Source of the DNA: Frateuria_A sp035944355 | GTDB taxonomy: Bacteria > Pseudomonadota > Gammaproteobacteria > Xanthomonadales > Rhodanobacteraceae | Reading direction: 5' to 3' | Assembly: GCF_035944355.1 (NCBI RefSeq) | Contig: NZ_DASZBH010000010.1 | Span: forward strand, 62,001-126,000 | DNA: 64,000 nt | In this document: piece after piece, positions 27,863 to 36,744 of the stretch | Layout of the letters: every line of letters begins with the position of its first letter | Position numbering within the stretch: the first letter of the stretch is position 1 | Program-made: the position numbers and the translations under genes | The notes under the pieces: generated by a model | The model's input: the letters and a program-made list of their open reading frames with translations, nothing else | What the model was told of the DNA's origin: nothing | Databases searched by the model: none

Positions 27863-28480
27863 CTACCGTCCGGCTGCCAGGGCCAGGTACCGCCGGTGCA
27901 GCGCCTGCACGTGGGCTTCCAGGGCCGCTTCGCTGCCGCTGTTGTCGATGATGTCGTCGGCCAGCGCCAGCCGTTCGGCCCGGCTGGCCTGGTGCGCCAG
28001 CATGCGCTCGGCGAGCGGACGATCGATGCCGTCGCGTGCGCAGAGCCGCTCGATCTGCACCGCTTCGGTCACGTCCACCAGCAGGATGCGGTCCAGCCAG
28101 CGGTAGTGCGCCATGTTTTCGGCCAGCAGGGGAATGACCAGCAGGCAGTACGGCGCCGTTTCGGCGATGACCCGTCGATGCAGCCATTCGCGCACGCGCG
28201 GGTGGACGATGGCCTCGAGTTGCTGCTTGGCCGCCGCATCGGCGAACACGTGGCGGCGCATGGCAGGGCGGTCGAGGCGTCCGTCCGCATCCAGCACTTG
28301 CGCGCCGAAGGCGGCGACGATGGCCGCCAGGCCCTCGCTGCCGGGCTCGACCACCGCGCGCGCGGCCACGTCCGCATCGTGGACCGGCACGCCGAGCGCT
28401 TCGAAACGGCGGGCGACGGCAGTCTTGCCGGCCGCGATGCCGCCGGTGAGACCGACCGCGTAAGCCTGCCGCCGGTTCAT
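27863..28480 (-). CDS. coaE: dephospho-CoA kinase
   Basis: A 205-residue P-loop kinase for the last step of CoA synthesis. The P-loop is GLTGGIAAGKT (10-20). D-A-D of VHDADVAAR and the LLVIPLLAE and ERMLAHQ segments are typical. Its ATG overlaps the pilD stop by ATGA, so it is translationally coupled. The pilD-coaE pairing is widespread in proteobacteria. Confidence 0.96.
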   Translation of the reverse strand: MNRRQAYAVGLTGGIAAGKTAVARRFEALGVPVHDADVAARAVVEPGSEGLAAIVAAFGAQVLDADGRLDRPAMRRHVFADAAAKQQLEAIVHPRVREWLHRRVIAETAPYCLLVIPLLAENMAHYRWLDRILLVDVTEAVQIERLCARDGIDRPLAERMLAHQASRAERLALADDIIDNSGSEAALEAHVQALHRRYLALAAGR

Positions 28481-29340
28481 CGCAACCCGGTCAAGTGAAG
28501 GTAAGCGCGAAGCAGCGGCTCGCCGGCGACGAACCAGATCCACCCCGCCATCGCGATGAACGGGCCGAAAGGCATCGGCATCTCGCGTTCGTGCTTGCGC
28601 AGCAGGATCAAGGTGCCGCCGAGCAGCGCTCCCACCAGCGAGGAGAGCAGGATCACCGGCAGCAGCGCACCCGGCCCCATCCAGGCGCCCAGCGCGGCAA
28701 GCAGCTTGAAGTCGCCGTAGCCCATGCCTTCCTTGCCGGTGAGCAGCTTGAACAGCCAGTACACGCTCCACAGGCTGAGGTAGCCCAGGACGGCGCCCAG
28801 GATCGCCGGCGCCGGCAGCACGAACATCGGCAACAGCGAAAGCAGCAGCCCGAGCCACAGCAAAGGCAGGGTGAGCTGATCCGGCAGCAACTGTGTGCGC
28901 AGGTCGATGCCCGCCATGGCGATCAGCATCCAGGTGAAAACCAGGCCTGCCAGGGCGGTCCAGCCGGGCCCGAACTTCCACACCACCAGCACGCTGAGCA
29001 GTCCCGAAAGCAATTCCACCAGCGGATACTGCGCGGAGATCGGCGCGCGGCAGTAGCGGCAGCGCCCGCGCAGCAACAGCCAGCCGAACAACGGGATGTT
29101 GTCCGCCACCGACAGCGGGTGCTTGCAATGCGGGCAATGCGATGGCTCGCGCACGATGCCCGGGGGCAGCGGCTGGTCGGGCGTTGCCAGCTCGAGCTCC
29201 TCCTGCGCCTCCCGTCGCCATTGCGCTTCCAGCCGCGCGGGCAGGCGCAGTATCACCACGTTGAGGAAACTGCCCACCAGCAGGCCCAGTACGCCGGCGA
29301 AGACAAGCCACAGCCAGAGCGGAAGTTCGAGCATGTGCAT
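28477..29340 (-). CDS. pilD: type IV prepilin leader peptidase/N-methyltransferase PilD
   Basis: A 287-residue polytopic inner-membrane enzyme that cleaves prepilin leaders at Gly-Phe and methylates the new N-terminus. The N-terminal methylase region has two CxxC pairs (C69/C72 and C94/C97). Catalytic aspartates are D146 in AGIDLRTQLLPD and D210 in GYGDFKLLAALGAW. It should process both pilins encoded at 49-50.5 kb. The ATG at 29334 is an equal candidate start. A terminator separates it from pilC. Confidence 0.96.
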   Translation of the reverse strand: MHMLELPLWLWLVFAGVLGLLVGSFLNVVILRLPARLEAQWRREAQEELELATPDQPLPPGIVREPSHCPHCKHPLSVADNIPLFGWLLLRGRCRYCRAPISAQYPLVELLSGLLSVLVVWKFGPGWTALAGLVFTWMLIAMAGIDLRTQLLPDQLTLPLLWLGLLLSLLPMFVLPAPAILGAVLGYLSLWSVYWLFKLLTGKEGMGYGDFKLLAALGAWMGPGALLPVILLSSLVGALLGGTLILLRKHEREMPMPFGPFIAMAGWIWFVAGEPLLRAYLHLTGLR

Positions 29341-29460
29341 CGGATCCAGGCAGTTGTTGCAGCGATGACGGGGGGCGGTGGCAAACGGGCCGCGAAACGC
29401 GGCGCCGAGGCGGCCGGTCTCCCGCTCTGCGGAACGAAGAGCTTAGCCATCCCGAACACG

Positions 29461-29491
29461 AAAAAGGCCCCCCTCCCTGCGGAGAGGGGCC
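29461..29491 (-). terminator. rho-independent terminator after pilC
   Basis: On the minus strand a GC-rich stem (GGCCCCTCTCC pairing with GGGAGGGGGGCC, with one mismatch) ends in five T residues, 15 bases after the pilC stop. PilD therefore needs read-through or its own promoter in the 120 bases that follow. Confidence 0.8.
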
Positions 29492-29505
29492 TGCATTGCC
29501 GAAGA

Positions 29506-30774
29506 TTACACCGTGCCGGCCAGCTTGAAGATCGGCAGGTACAGCGACACCACCATGCCGCCCACCAGCACGCCCAGGATCACCATGATCAGTGGCTCAA
29601 GCAGGGTGGAGAGCGTGTCGACCGCGGTGTTGACCTCTTCCTCGTAGAACTCGGCGACCTTGAACAGCATGTTGTCCAGCGCGCCGGACTCTTCGCCGAT
29701 GGCGGTCATCTGCACCACCATGTTGGGGAACAGGCCGGTCTGCCGCATCGACAGCTGCAACTGGTGGCCGACCGCGATGTCGTCGCGCATCTGCCGCACC
29801 GCATCGCCGTAGACCACGCTGCCGGTGGCGCCGGCGACCGCGTCCAGCGCCTCCACCAGCGGCACGCCGGCGCGGAAGGTGACGCCGAGCGTGCGCGCGA
29901 AGCGGGCGATCGCCGACTGGCGCAGGATGTTGCCGATGACCGGCAGCTTGAGCATCAGCCGGTCCAGGAAGTGGGCGAACTTCACCGAGCGCTTCTTGGC
30001 CATCACGACGGCCACGATGCTGCCGATGATCAGGCCGATCACCAGCCACCAGTAGCTCTGCATGAACTGCGAGGCGGAGATCACGATCTGCGTCGGCGCG
30101 GGCAGCTCGGCGCCCGCGTCCTTGAAGGTCTGCTGGAACACCGGCACCACGAACAGCAGCAGGATCATGCTTACCAGCAGCGCCACCGCCAGCACCATCA
30201 CGGGGTAGAACAGCGCCTTCTTGATCTTGCTCTTGATGCCTTCCATCCGCTCCTTGTAGGTGGCCACGGTGTCAAGCACCGTGTCCAGCACGCCCGCCGA
30301 TTCGCCGGCGCGCACCAGGTTGCGGTAGAGCTCGTCGAATTGCACCGGATACTTGCCCAGCGCCTCGTGCAGCGAGGCGCCGCCCTCGATGCCCTGCTTG
30401 ACGTCCGTGATCATGTTCTTGAAGCGGACGTTCTTCTGGCCGCCGGCGATGATCTCGAAGGACTGCACCATGGGCACGCCCGAGGCCATCATGGTGGCGA
30501 TCTGGCGGCTGAAGATGGCCACGTCGCGCGGCTTGACCGTGCTGCCGGTGGCGCCGAACAGCGGCTTCCCGCGCTCGCGCACGGTCTGCGGGTTCATGCC
30601 CTGGCGACGCAGCTCGGCCTTGACCAGCGAGGCGTTCTTCGCCGGCATCTCGCCCTTCATGCGCTTGCCGCGCTTGTCCAGCGCGACCCAGTCGTAGACG
30701 GTCAGCCTGCTGACCTCGGCGCGCTGGGCGCCCAGGTCGCGCGCGTTCTTGGCGAGTGCGTTAGCCGTAGCCAT
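29506..30774 (-). CDS. pilC: type IV pilus inner-membrane platform protein PilC
   Basis: A 422-residue GspF/PilC protein with two repeated cytoplasmic helical domains (about 85-205 and 290-410) and three TM helices. Family motifs are FSRQIATMMASGVPMVQSFEII and FARTLGVTFRAGVPLVEALDAV, one per repeat. The C-terminal helix ends LEPLIMVILGVLVGGMVVSLYLPIFKL. It transmits PilB rotation to pilin assembly. It follows pilB after a 178-base gap in which I see no gene. Confidence 0.96.
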   Translation of the reverse strand: MATANALAKNARDLGAQRAEVSRLTVYDWVALDKRGKRMKGEMPAKNASLVKAELRRQGMNPQTVRERGKPLFGATGSTVKPRDVAIFSRQIATMMASGVPMVQSFEIIAGGQKNVRFKNMITDVKQGIEGGASLHEALGKYPVQFDELYRNLVRAGESAGVLDTVLDTVATYKERMEGIKSKIKKALFYPVMVLAVALLVSMILLLFVVPVFQQTFKDAGAELPAPTQIVISASQFMQSYWWLVIGLIIGSIVAVVMAKKRSVKFAHFLDRLMLKLPVIGNILRQSAIARFARTLGVTFRAGVPLVEALDAVAGATGSVVYGDAVRQMRDDIAVGHQLQLSMRQTGLFPNMVVQMTAIGEESGALDNMLFKVAEFYEEEVNTAVDTLSTLLEPLIMVILGVLVGGMVVSLYLPIFKLAGTV

Positions 30775-30952
30775 GCCCGATTCCCCCGGTGGTTCGATCC
30801 GCGGCCGCCGCCTGCGCGACGGACCGTTTGTGCAGCTTATGCCAAATCCGGCCAGTTATTTCGTGGCCCCCCGCGCAACTTCGCGCTTTCCGGCCTGGCT
30901 CCGGAGCGAACGCCACGCGCGAATGATCCCTCGTGTGCGCCGCTAGCCGCGC

Positions 30953-32677
30953 TCAGTCCTTGGTGACGCGATCGATCTCGGCAAGGCTGGTCACCCCGTT
31001 CTTGGCCTTCTTCAACGCAGAGGCACGCAGGTCGTTGATGCCGGCCTGGCGCGCCACTTCCGCGATCTGCAACGCGTTGCCGCCCTGCAGGATGATCTTC
31101 TGGATGTCCTCCAGCATCGGCATCACCTGGTAGATGCCTACGCGGCCCTTGTAGCCCTCGTTGCAGTGCTCGCAGCCGACCGGCTCGTACAGCGTCAGCC
31201 CATCGTCGATCTCCTGCTGGCTGAAGCCGGCGGCCAGCAGCGCGTGCGGCGGAAGGTTCTGCGGCTTCTTGCAGTCGTGCAGGCGGCGGGCCAGGCGCTG
31301 GGCGATCACCAGGGTCACCGAGGAGGTGATGTTGTACGGCGCGATGCCCATGTTCATCAGGCGCGCGACGGTCTGCGGCGCGTCGTTGGTGTGCAGCGTG
31401 GAAAGCACCATGTGGCCGGTCTGAGCGGCCTTGATCGCGATCTCGGCCGTTTCCAGGTCGCGGATTTCGCCGACCATGATCACGTCCGGATCCTGGCGCA
31501 GGAACGAGCGCAGCGCCGCGGCGAAGGTCATGCCGCGCTTGACGTTCTGCTGCACCTGGTTGATGCCCTCGACGCGGATTTCGACCGGGTCCTCGACCGT
31601 GGAGATGTTGCGCTCCGGGGTGTTGAGGATGTTAAGCGCGGTGTACAGCGACACGGTCTTGCCCGAGCCGGTCGGGCCGGTCACCAGCACCATGCCGTAG
31701 GGCTTGTGGATGGCGTCCAGGTAGAGCTTCTTCTGGTCCTCCTCGTAGCCGAGCTTGTCGATGCCGAGCTTGGCCGAGGAACTGTCCAGGATACGCAGCA
31801 CGATCTTTTCGCCGAACAGCGTGGGCAGCGTGCTCACGCGGAAGTCCATCGAACGGCTCTTGGAGAGGTTGAGCTTGATGCGACCGTCCTGCGGCACGCG
31901 GCGCTCGGCGATGTCCAGGCCGGCCATCACCTTCAGGCGCGAGGATATGCGGCTGGCCATCTTCATCGGCGGATTGGCCACCGGGCGCAGCATGCCGTCC
32001 ATGCGCAGGCGCACGCGGTAGTTGGTTTCGAAGGGCTCGAAATGGATGTCCGAGGCGCCGCGGCGGATCGCATCGACCAGCACCTTGTTGACGAACTTCA
32101 CCACGGGTGCGTCGTCGCCGCCGGTCGCGTCGATGCCGGTGGCGGGCTCGCCGTCCTCGTCACCGGCTTCCAGCGAGAGTTCGTCGAACTCGTCGTGGCC
32201 CATGTCCGGCATGGTCGCGTTGGCGCTCGCCAGCGCTCCGTCGATGGCGCGCGCAAGTTGCCCGCGCTCGACCAGGATCGGTTCCACCATGCAATTGGAG
32301 TGGAACTTGATCTCGTCCAGCGCGTGCGACTGCATCGGGTCGGCGATGCCCACGAACAGGCGCTTGCCGCGCTTGAACAGCGGCAGCGCCTGGTGCTTGG
32401 TCATCAGCGCCTCGCTGATGAGGTTGACTGGCATCGACGCGGGGGCGATGGCGCTCACATCCATCATCGGCATGCCGAACTCGGCCGAGGCGATCTGGGT
32501 GAGCTTGACGCTTTCGACCAGGCCGTGGTCCAGCAGCCAGGCGGCCAGCGAGACCTTTTGCTGGGTCGAATCGGTGACCGCCTTGCGGACGTCGGCCTCC
32601 GGCAGCATGCCCTCGGACACCAGGCGACGCGCCATGCCGGTAAGACCCGCGAGCGACGGTTGCAATTGGGATGACAT
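30953..32677 (-). CDS. pilB: type IV pilus assembly ATPase PilB
   Basis: A 574-residue GspE/PilB ATPase. An N-terminal MshEN-like domain precedes the motor. Walker A is GPTGSGKT with K340, the Asp box is EDPVEIRVEGINQVQ and the His box is THMVLSTLHTNDA-like (GHMVLSTLHTND). Zinc-binding cysteines lie in HDCKKP and CEHCNEGYKGR. It powers pilus extension. The 275 bases upstream, shared with the divergent glycosyltransferase gene, contain no gene. Confidence 0.97.
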   Translation of the reverse strand: MSSQLQPSLAGLTGMARRLVSEGMLPEADVRKAVTDSTQQKVSLAAWLLDHGLVESVKLTQIASAEFGMPMMDVSAIAPASMPVNLISEALMTKHQALPLFKRGKRLFVGIADPMQSHALDEIKFHSNCMVEPILVERGQLARAIDGALASANATMPDMGHDEFDELSLEAGDEDGEPATGIDATGGDDAPVVKFVNKVLVDAIRRGASDIHFEPFETNYRVRLRMDGMLRPVANPPMKMASRISSRLKVMAGLDIAERRVPQDGRIKLNLSKSRSMDFRVSTLPTLFGEKIVLRILDSSSAKLGIDKLGYEEDQKKLYLDAIHKPYGMVLVTGPTGSGKTVSLYTALNILNTPERNISTVEDPVEIRVEGINQVQQNVKRGMTFAAALRSFLRQDPDVIMVGEIRDLETAEIAIKAAQTGHMVLSTLHTNDAPQTVARLMNMGIAPYNITSSVTLVIAQRLARRLHDCKKPQNLPPHALLAAGFSQQEIDDGLTLYEPVGCEHCNEGYKGRVGIYQVMPMLEDIQKIILQGGNALQIAEVARQAGINDLRASALKKAKNGVTSLAEIDRVTKD

Positions 32678-32952
32678 GATAGATTTTGGCCTTAAGCCCC
32701 CTTATTGACAGGGAATTTACCCTAGAAAGGCAGCGCGGTCATCTGCTGCCGGGAGCCCGTGGCGGTCGACCTGGGAAGCCGCCAAGACCGTCGCGAAAAC
32801 GATCCGTATAGGTTCACGCAAGGGCGGATGAGCTTGTGCAGTGGGGGCGGACGACACCACTGCTGCCCCGTGCCTTTGCCCGCAAGCATGAACCGCGACC
32901 GCCTTCGCCGTGATCGCCCGCGTTATGATCGCCCGACACCTGGGGGAACCTC

Positions 32953-33807
32953 TTGGCGCACCTGAGCATCATCCTGCCCGCGAAGAACGAAGCGGCCGCC
33001 CTGGCCGGCCTGCTGCCGCTGCTGCGCGCGGCGCAACCGGAGGCGGAAATTCTCGTCGTCGACGACGGCTCGACCGATGGCACCCGCGCCATCTGCGCCG
33101 AGCACGGCGTCAGCTGCCTGTCCTCGCCCTACTCGATGGGCAACGGCGCGGCGATCAAGCGCGGCGCGCGCGCCGCCAGGGGCGAGCGGCTGGTGTTCAT
33201 GGACGGCGACGGCCAGCACGACCCGGCCGACATCGCGCGCCTGCTCGCCAAGCTGGATGAGGGCTACGACATGGCCATCGGCGCCCGCGACTGGGGCAGC
33301 CAGGCGGGCGTGGGCCGGGGCCTGGCCAACACCTTCTACAACTGGCTCGCCACGCGCATGACCGGCCACCCGGTGCTCGACCTCACCTCCGGCTTCCGCG
33401 CCGTGCGCGCGGAGAAGTTCCGCGAGTTCCTGCACCTGCTGCCCAACGGCTTCTCCTACCCCACCACCAGCACGATGGCTTTCTTCCGCAGCGCCTACCC
33501 GGTCGCCTACGTACCGATCAAGGCCGCCCAGCGCGTGGGCAAGAGCCACATCCGCCCGCTGCGCGACGGGCTGAGGTTCCTGCTGATCATCTTCAAGATC
33601 GCGACGCTGTATTCGCCGTTGAAGTTGTTTGCGCCGGCGAGCGTGGTGTTCTTTTTACTGGGGTGCCTCAACTATTTTTGGACCTATCACTACTACGGTC
33701 GCCTGACCAACGGCAGCACGCTGCTGTGGAGTGCCGGCGTGATCGTGTTTTTGATCGGGCTGGTGTCCGAGCAGATCACCGCACTGACATATCGCCGCAC
33801 GGAGTAG
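32953..33807 (+). CDS. family 2 glycosyltransferase (dolichyl-phosphate mannosyltransferase-like)
   Basis: A 284-residue GT-A enzyme with two C-terminal TM helices. The start SIILPAKNEAAALAGLL, the nucleotide motif VVDDGSTDGT and the catalytic DxD in FMDGDGQHD are typical. It probably makes a polyprenyl-phosphate-sugar donor. The start is TTG, chosen because GGGGGA lies 6 bases upstream and no in-frame ATG precedes the conserved motif. It opens a four-gene plus-strand run with the next gene 3 bases away. Confidence 0.88.
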   Translation: MAHLSIILPAKNEAAALAGLLPLLRAAQPEAEILVVDDGSTDGTRAICAEHGVSCLSSPYSMGNGAAIKRGARAARGERLVFMDGDGQHDPADIARLLAKLDEGYDMAIGARDWGSQAGVGRGLANTFYNWLATRMTGHPVLDLTSGFRAVRAEKFREFLHLLPNGFSYPTTSTMAFFRSAYPVAYVPIKAAQRVGKSHIRPLRDGLRFLLIIFKIATLYSPLKLFAPASVVFFLLGCLNYFWTYHYYGRLTNGSTLLWSAGVIVFLIGLVSEQITALTYRRTE

Positions 33808-33810
33808 TGC

Positions 33811-34548
33811 ATGCGCGCACGGCAATTGCGTCGGCTTGCATCCCATATCCGCAAATGGCCGTTGCATCCCCAATGGCTGCTCGCCATCAGCGATGAGCAG
33901 AGTGATCTGGACGAAGCGCTCAGGCCCTTGCGGGGAACGATCGCGGACGTTGGCTGCGCCGATCGCCATATCGCCAGTCGCCTTCACCCCGAGGCCCTCT
34001 ACGTGGGTCTGGACTACCCATCCACGGCGGTGGGCATGTACCGCACGCGCCCGGACGTTTTCGGCGACGCAAGGCACCTGCCGATCGGTAGTGCGTCAGC
34101 CGATGCCGTCATTCTGAAGGACGTCCTGGAACATGTCGCGCAACCCGAACTGGCGCTGGCGGAAGCTGCGCGCGTCTTGCGCGCAGGCGGAACCTTGGTC
34201 TTATGGATGCCGTTCCTTTATCCGATACATGACGCGCCCCACGACTTCCAGCGCTACACCGGCCACGCCATGGCAACCTATCTTGGCAGACAGGGGTTTG
34301 CGATACGGTCCTGCAAGCCCGTGCTCAAACCCATCGAGACCGCGGCACTCATGGCGGCCTTGGCACTGGGCGATGCCGTGGAGAGCATCTTCCAGCGCCG
34401 ACGTTGGCTGGCGCCTCTGACTCCGGTGCTCGCCGTGCTGGTCTTGTTTGCCAATCTCGCGGGAAAGGCGCTTTCATGGCTGCCCTCGAGCAGCTTCATG
34501 CCGGCTTTTTACCGGGTGCTGGCCGAACGGGTAGAGCATGGTCCCTGA
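33811..34548 (+). CDS. class I SAM-dependent methyltransferase
   Basis: A 245-residue protein of the Methyltransf_11 type. The SAM motif I is IADVGCADRHIA near residue 46, motif II is LYVGLDY, and the post-motif segment is DAVILKDVLEHVAQPELALAEAARVLRAGG. A hydrophobic helix lies near the C-terminus (LTPVLAVLVLFANLAG), which could tether it to the membrane. In this setting it probably modifies a sugar or lipid-linked glycan. It overlaps the next gene by 11 bases. Confidence 0.82.
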   Translation: MRARQLRRLASHIRKWPLHPQWLLAISDEQSDLDEALRPLRGTIADVGCADRHIASRLHPEALYVGLDYPSTAVGMYRTRPDVFGDARHLPIGSASADAVILKDVLEHVAQPELALAEAARVLRAGGTLVLWMPFLYPIHDAPHDFQRYTGHAMATYLGRQGFAIRSCKPVLKPIETAALMAALALGDAVESIFQRRRWLAPLTPVLAVLVLFANLAGKALSWLPSSSFMPAFYRVLAERVEHGP

Positions 34549-35767
34549 GACGCAGCGGGAAAGATCGGATCGTCCCTGCCTCCTTGTATTGGCATCGACC
34601 TATCCGCGCTGGATGGGAGACCCGGAGCCCGCATTCGTACATGAACTCTGCCGTCGCCTGGCGCGGCGGTTCGAGGTATACGCGATAGTCCCCGACGCGC
34701 CCGGGGCCGACTCGAGCGGAACGTTCGAAGGCGTGCATGTGATCCGTTATCGCTATGCACCCCGGCGTCTCCAGACGCTAGTGAACAACGGTGGCATCGC
34801 GGCGAATCTGAAGCTCAATCGTTGGAAGTGGTTGTTGTTGCCTTGCTTCGTGCTGGCGCAGTTCGTCGAAGCTCGACGGCTACTCCGCCAAAGGCGGGTT
34901 GACGTGGTGCACGCACACTGGCTGCTTCCACAGGGCATGGTCGCCCGCTGGCTAGGGCGGCCCTATCTCGTGACCTCGCACGGCGGCGACCTATTCGGCT
35001 TGCGCGGTCGTCTTTTGACGGTATCGAAACGCAAGGTGGCCGCCTCGTCGGCAGGCATGACCGTGGTCAGCCGCGCAATGCAGGACGAGGCATCAGCCCA
35101 ACGCATACATGCTCCAGCGATGGCTGTCGTGCCCATGGGAGTGGATCTGCGGGGGCGCTTCGTTCCCACGGACGAACCGCGTTCGTCCGACGAACTGCTG
35201 TTCGTGGGCCGACTGGTGGCGAAAAAGGGGCTGCGCTTCCTGCTGCAGGCGATGCCGGACATCATCGCGCGGCGCCCCAGCGTGCGGCTGCGTATCGCGG
35301 GCTTCGGGCCGGAGGAACAAGCGCTGCGCGAACAGGTGCAGGCGCTGGGATTGGCTAACCGTGTTTCGTTCGAAGGCGCAATCCCACAGGAAAGGCTGCC
35401 CGCCTTGTATCGCCGGGCGGCGCTGTTCGTCGCGCCGTTCGTGCGTGACAGTTCCGGCGATCAGGAAGGATTGCCCGTGGCGCTGATGGAGGCCGTGGGT
35501 TGCGGCTGTCCGGTAGTCGCAGGCGACGTACCGGGGCTGGTCGATCTGCTTGGCGAAATGGCGGCGCAGGTTTGCGTGGATCCGAAAGATACGGCAGCGC
35601 TGGCCGACGCCGTGTTGAAATCGCTGGAACATCCAGAGCAGGCGCAGGCCCGGGCGGATCGCATCCGCAGGAACGCGATGGCATGGATCGACTGGGAAAC
35701 CGTGGCCGAGCGCTATGGCGACCTGCTCATGCACTGTATTACGCCATCGGAAAAGGAGAGCCGCTGA
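34538..35767 (+). CDS. family 4 glycosyltransferase
   Basis: A 409-residue GT-B retaining glycosyltransferase. N-terminal Rossmann lobe: LASTYPRWMGDPEPAFVHEL, then HAHWLLPQG and SHGGDLFGLRG. C-terminal lobe: LLFVGRLVAKKGLRFLLQA and the nucleotide-sugar site FVRDSSGDQEGLPVALMEAVGCGCPVVAG (E-x7-E form). It overlaps the methyltransferase gene and shares a TGATG junction with galE, so all four genes are translationally linked. Donor and acceptor are unknown. Confidence 0.92.
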   Translation: MVPETQRERSDRPCLLVLASTYPRWMGDPEPAFVHELCRRLARRFEVYAIVPDAPGADSSGTFEGVHVIRYRYAPRRLQTLVNNGGIAANLKLNRWKWLLLPCFVLAQFVEARRLLRQRRVDVVHAHWLLPQGMVARWLGRPYLVTSHGGDLFGLRGRLLTVSKRKVAASSAGMTVVSRAMQDEASAQRIHAPAMAVVPMGVDLRGRFVPTDEPRSSDELLFVGRLVAKKGLRFLLQAMPDIIARRPSVRLRIAGFGPEEQALREQVQALGLANRVSFEGAIPQERLPALYRRAALFVAPFVRDSSGDQEGLPVALMEAVGCGCPVVAGDVPGLVDLLGEMAAQVCVDPKDTAALADAVLKSLEHPEQAQARADRIRRNAMAWIDWETVAERYGDLLMHCITPSEKESR

Positions 35768-36744
35768 TGTCCCGCATCCTGGTCTGCGGTGGGGCCGGCT
35801 ACATCGGCTCGCACATGGTCAAGCTGCTGCTCGAGCAAGGCAGCGAAGTGACCGTATTCGACAACCTCTCCACCGGTCACCGCGCCGCTGTCGGGGAGGC
35901 GGAGCTGGTAGTAGGGGATATCCGCGATCGTGGAGCGCTGTCCGGCCTGTTCCAACGACGATCCTTCGACGCAGTCATGCATTTCTGTGCCTCGTCGATC
36001 GTGGCCGAGTCCGTAACCGATCCTTACGCGTACTACGACAACAACGTGAGCGGCGCGCTGAGCTTGCTGGATGCAGTTCGGACAGCCGGCGTCGGGCGCT
36101 TTATTTTCTCGTCGACGGCGGCCGTGTACGGTGTGCCCGAACAGGCCCTCATCGATGAAGATCATCCGGCCCGGCCCATCAATCCCTATGGTGCGAGCAA
36201 GCTGATGGTCGAGCGGATGCTGGAAGACGCGGCCGGCGCCTATGGGCTGTGCTCCGTCGCATTGCGCTACTTCAACGCGGCCGGCGCCGATCCCCAAGGC
36301 GAGCTAGGCGAGTCGCACCAGCCCGAGACGCATCTGATACCGAACGTCCTGAGAAGCGCGTTGGGCCAAGGTGAGCAATTGCAGGTGTTTGGCACGGACT
36401 ACGATACGGTCGATGGCAGCTGCGTGCGCGATTACATCCATGTCGCGGATCTGGCCGAGGCACACCTGAAGGCGCTTGCCTTCCTCGACAGACATCCGGG
36501 CGCACATCACTTCAATCTGGGCAGCGGATCAGGCCACAGCGTGCTGCAGGTGATCGAAGCGACGCGGCAGGTCACGGGTCGGGCGATACCCGCAGCCATT
36601 CGGCCGCGCCGACCCGGCGATCCGCCCGTATTGGTGGCCAGCAATCGGCGTGCACAGGCGGCGCTGGGCTGGCAGCCACGTCAATCGGAACTGCGGGAGA
36701 TCATCGCCAGCGCGTGGCGCTGGCATTGTGATCCGCGCTACTGA
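35767..36744 (+). CDS. galE: UDP-glucose 4-epimerase
   Basis: A 325-residue extended SDR enzyme. NAD motif GGAGYIGSHM (8-17), FDNLSTGHR, the catalytic SSTAAVYG and YGASK, and RYFNAAGADP all match GalE. It interconverts UDP-glucose and UDP-galactose. UDP-galactopyranose is the substrate of Glf, encoded 1 kb away on the other strand, so the two enzymes should form the route to UDP-galactofuranose. The start ATG overlaps the upstream stop by one base. Confidence 0.95.
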   Translation: MSRILVCGGAGYIGSHMVKLLLEQGSEVTVFDNLSTGHRAAVGEAELVVGDIRDRGALSGLFQRRSFDAVMHFCASSIVAESVTDPYAYYDNNVSGALSLLDAVRTAGVGRFIFSSTAAVYGVPEQALIDEDHPARPINPYGASKLMVERMLEDAAGAYGLCSVALRYFNAAGADPQGELGESHQPETHLIPNVLRSALGQGEQLQVFGTDYDTVDGSCVRDYIHVADLAEAHLKALAFLDRHPGAHHFNLGSGSGHSVLQVIEATRQVTGRAIPAAIRPRRPGDPPVLVASNRRAQAALGWQPRQSELREIIASAWRWHCDPRY

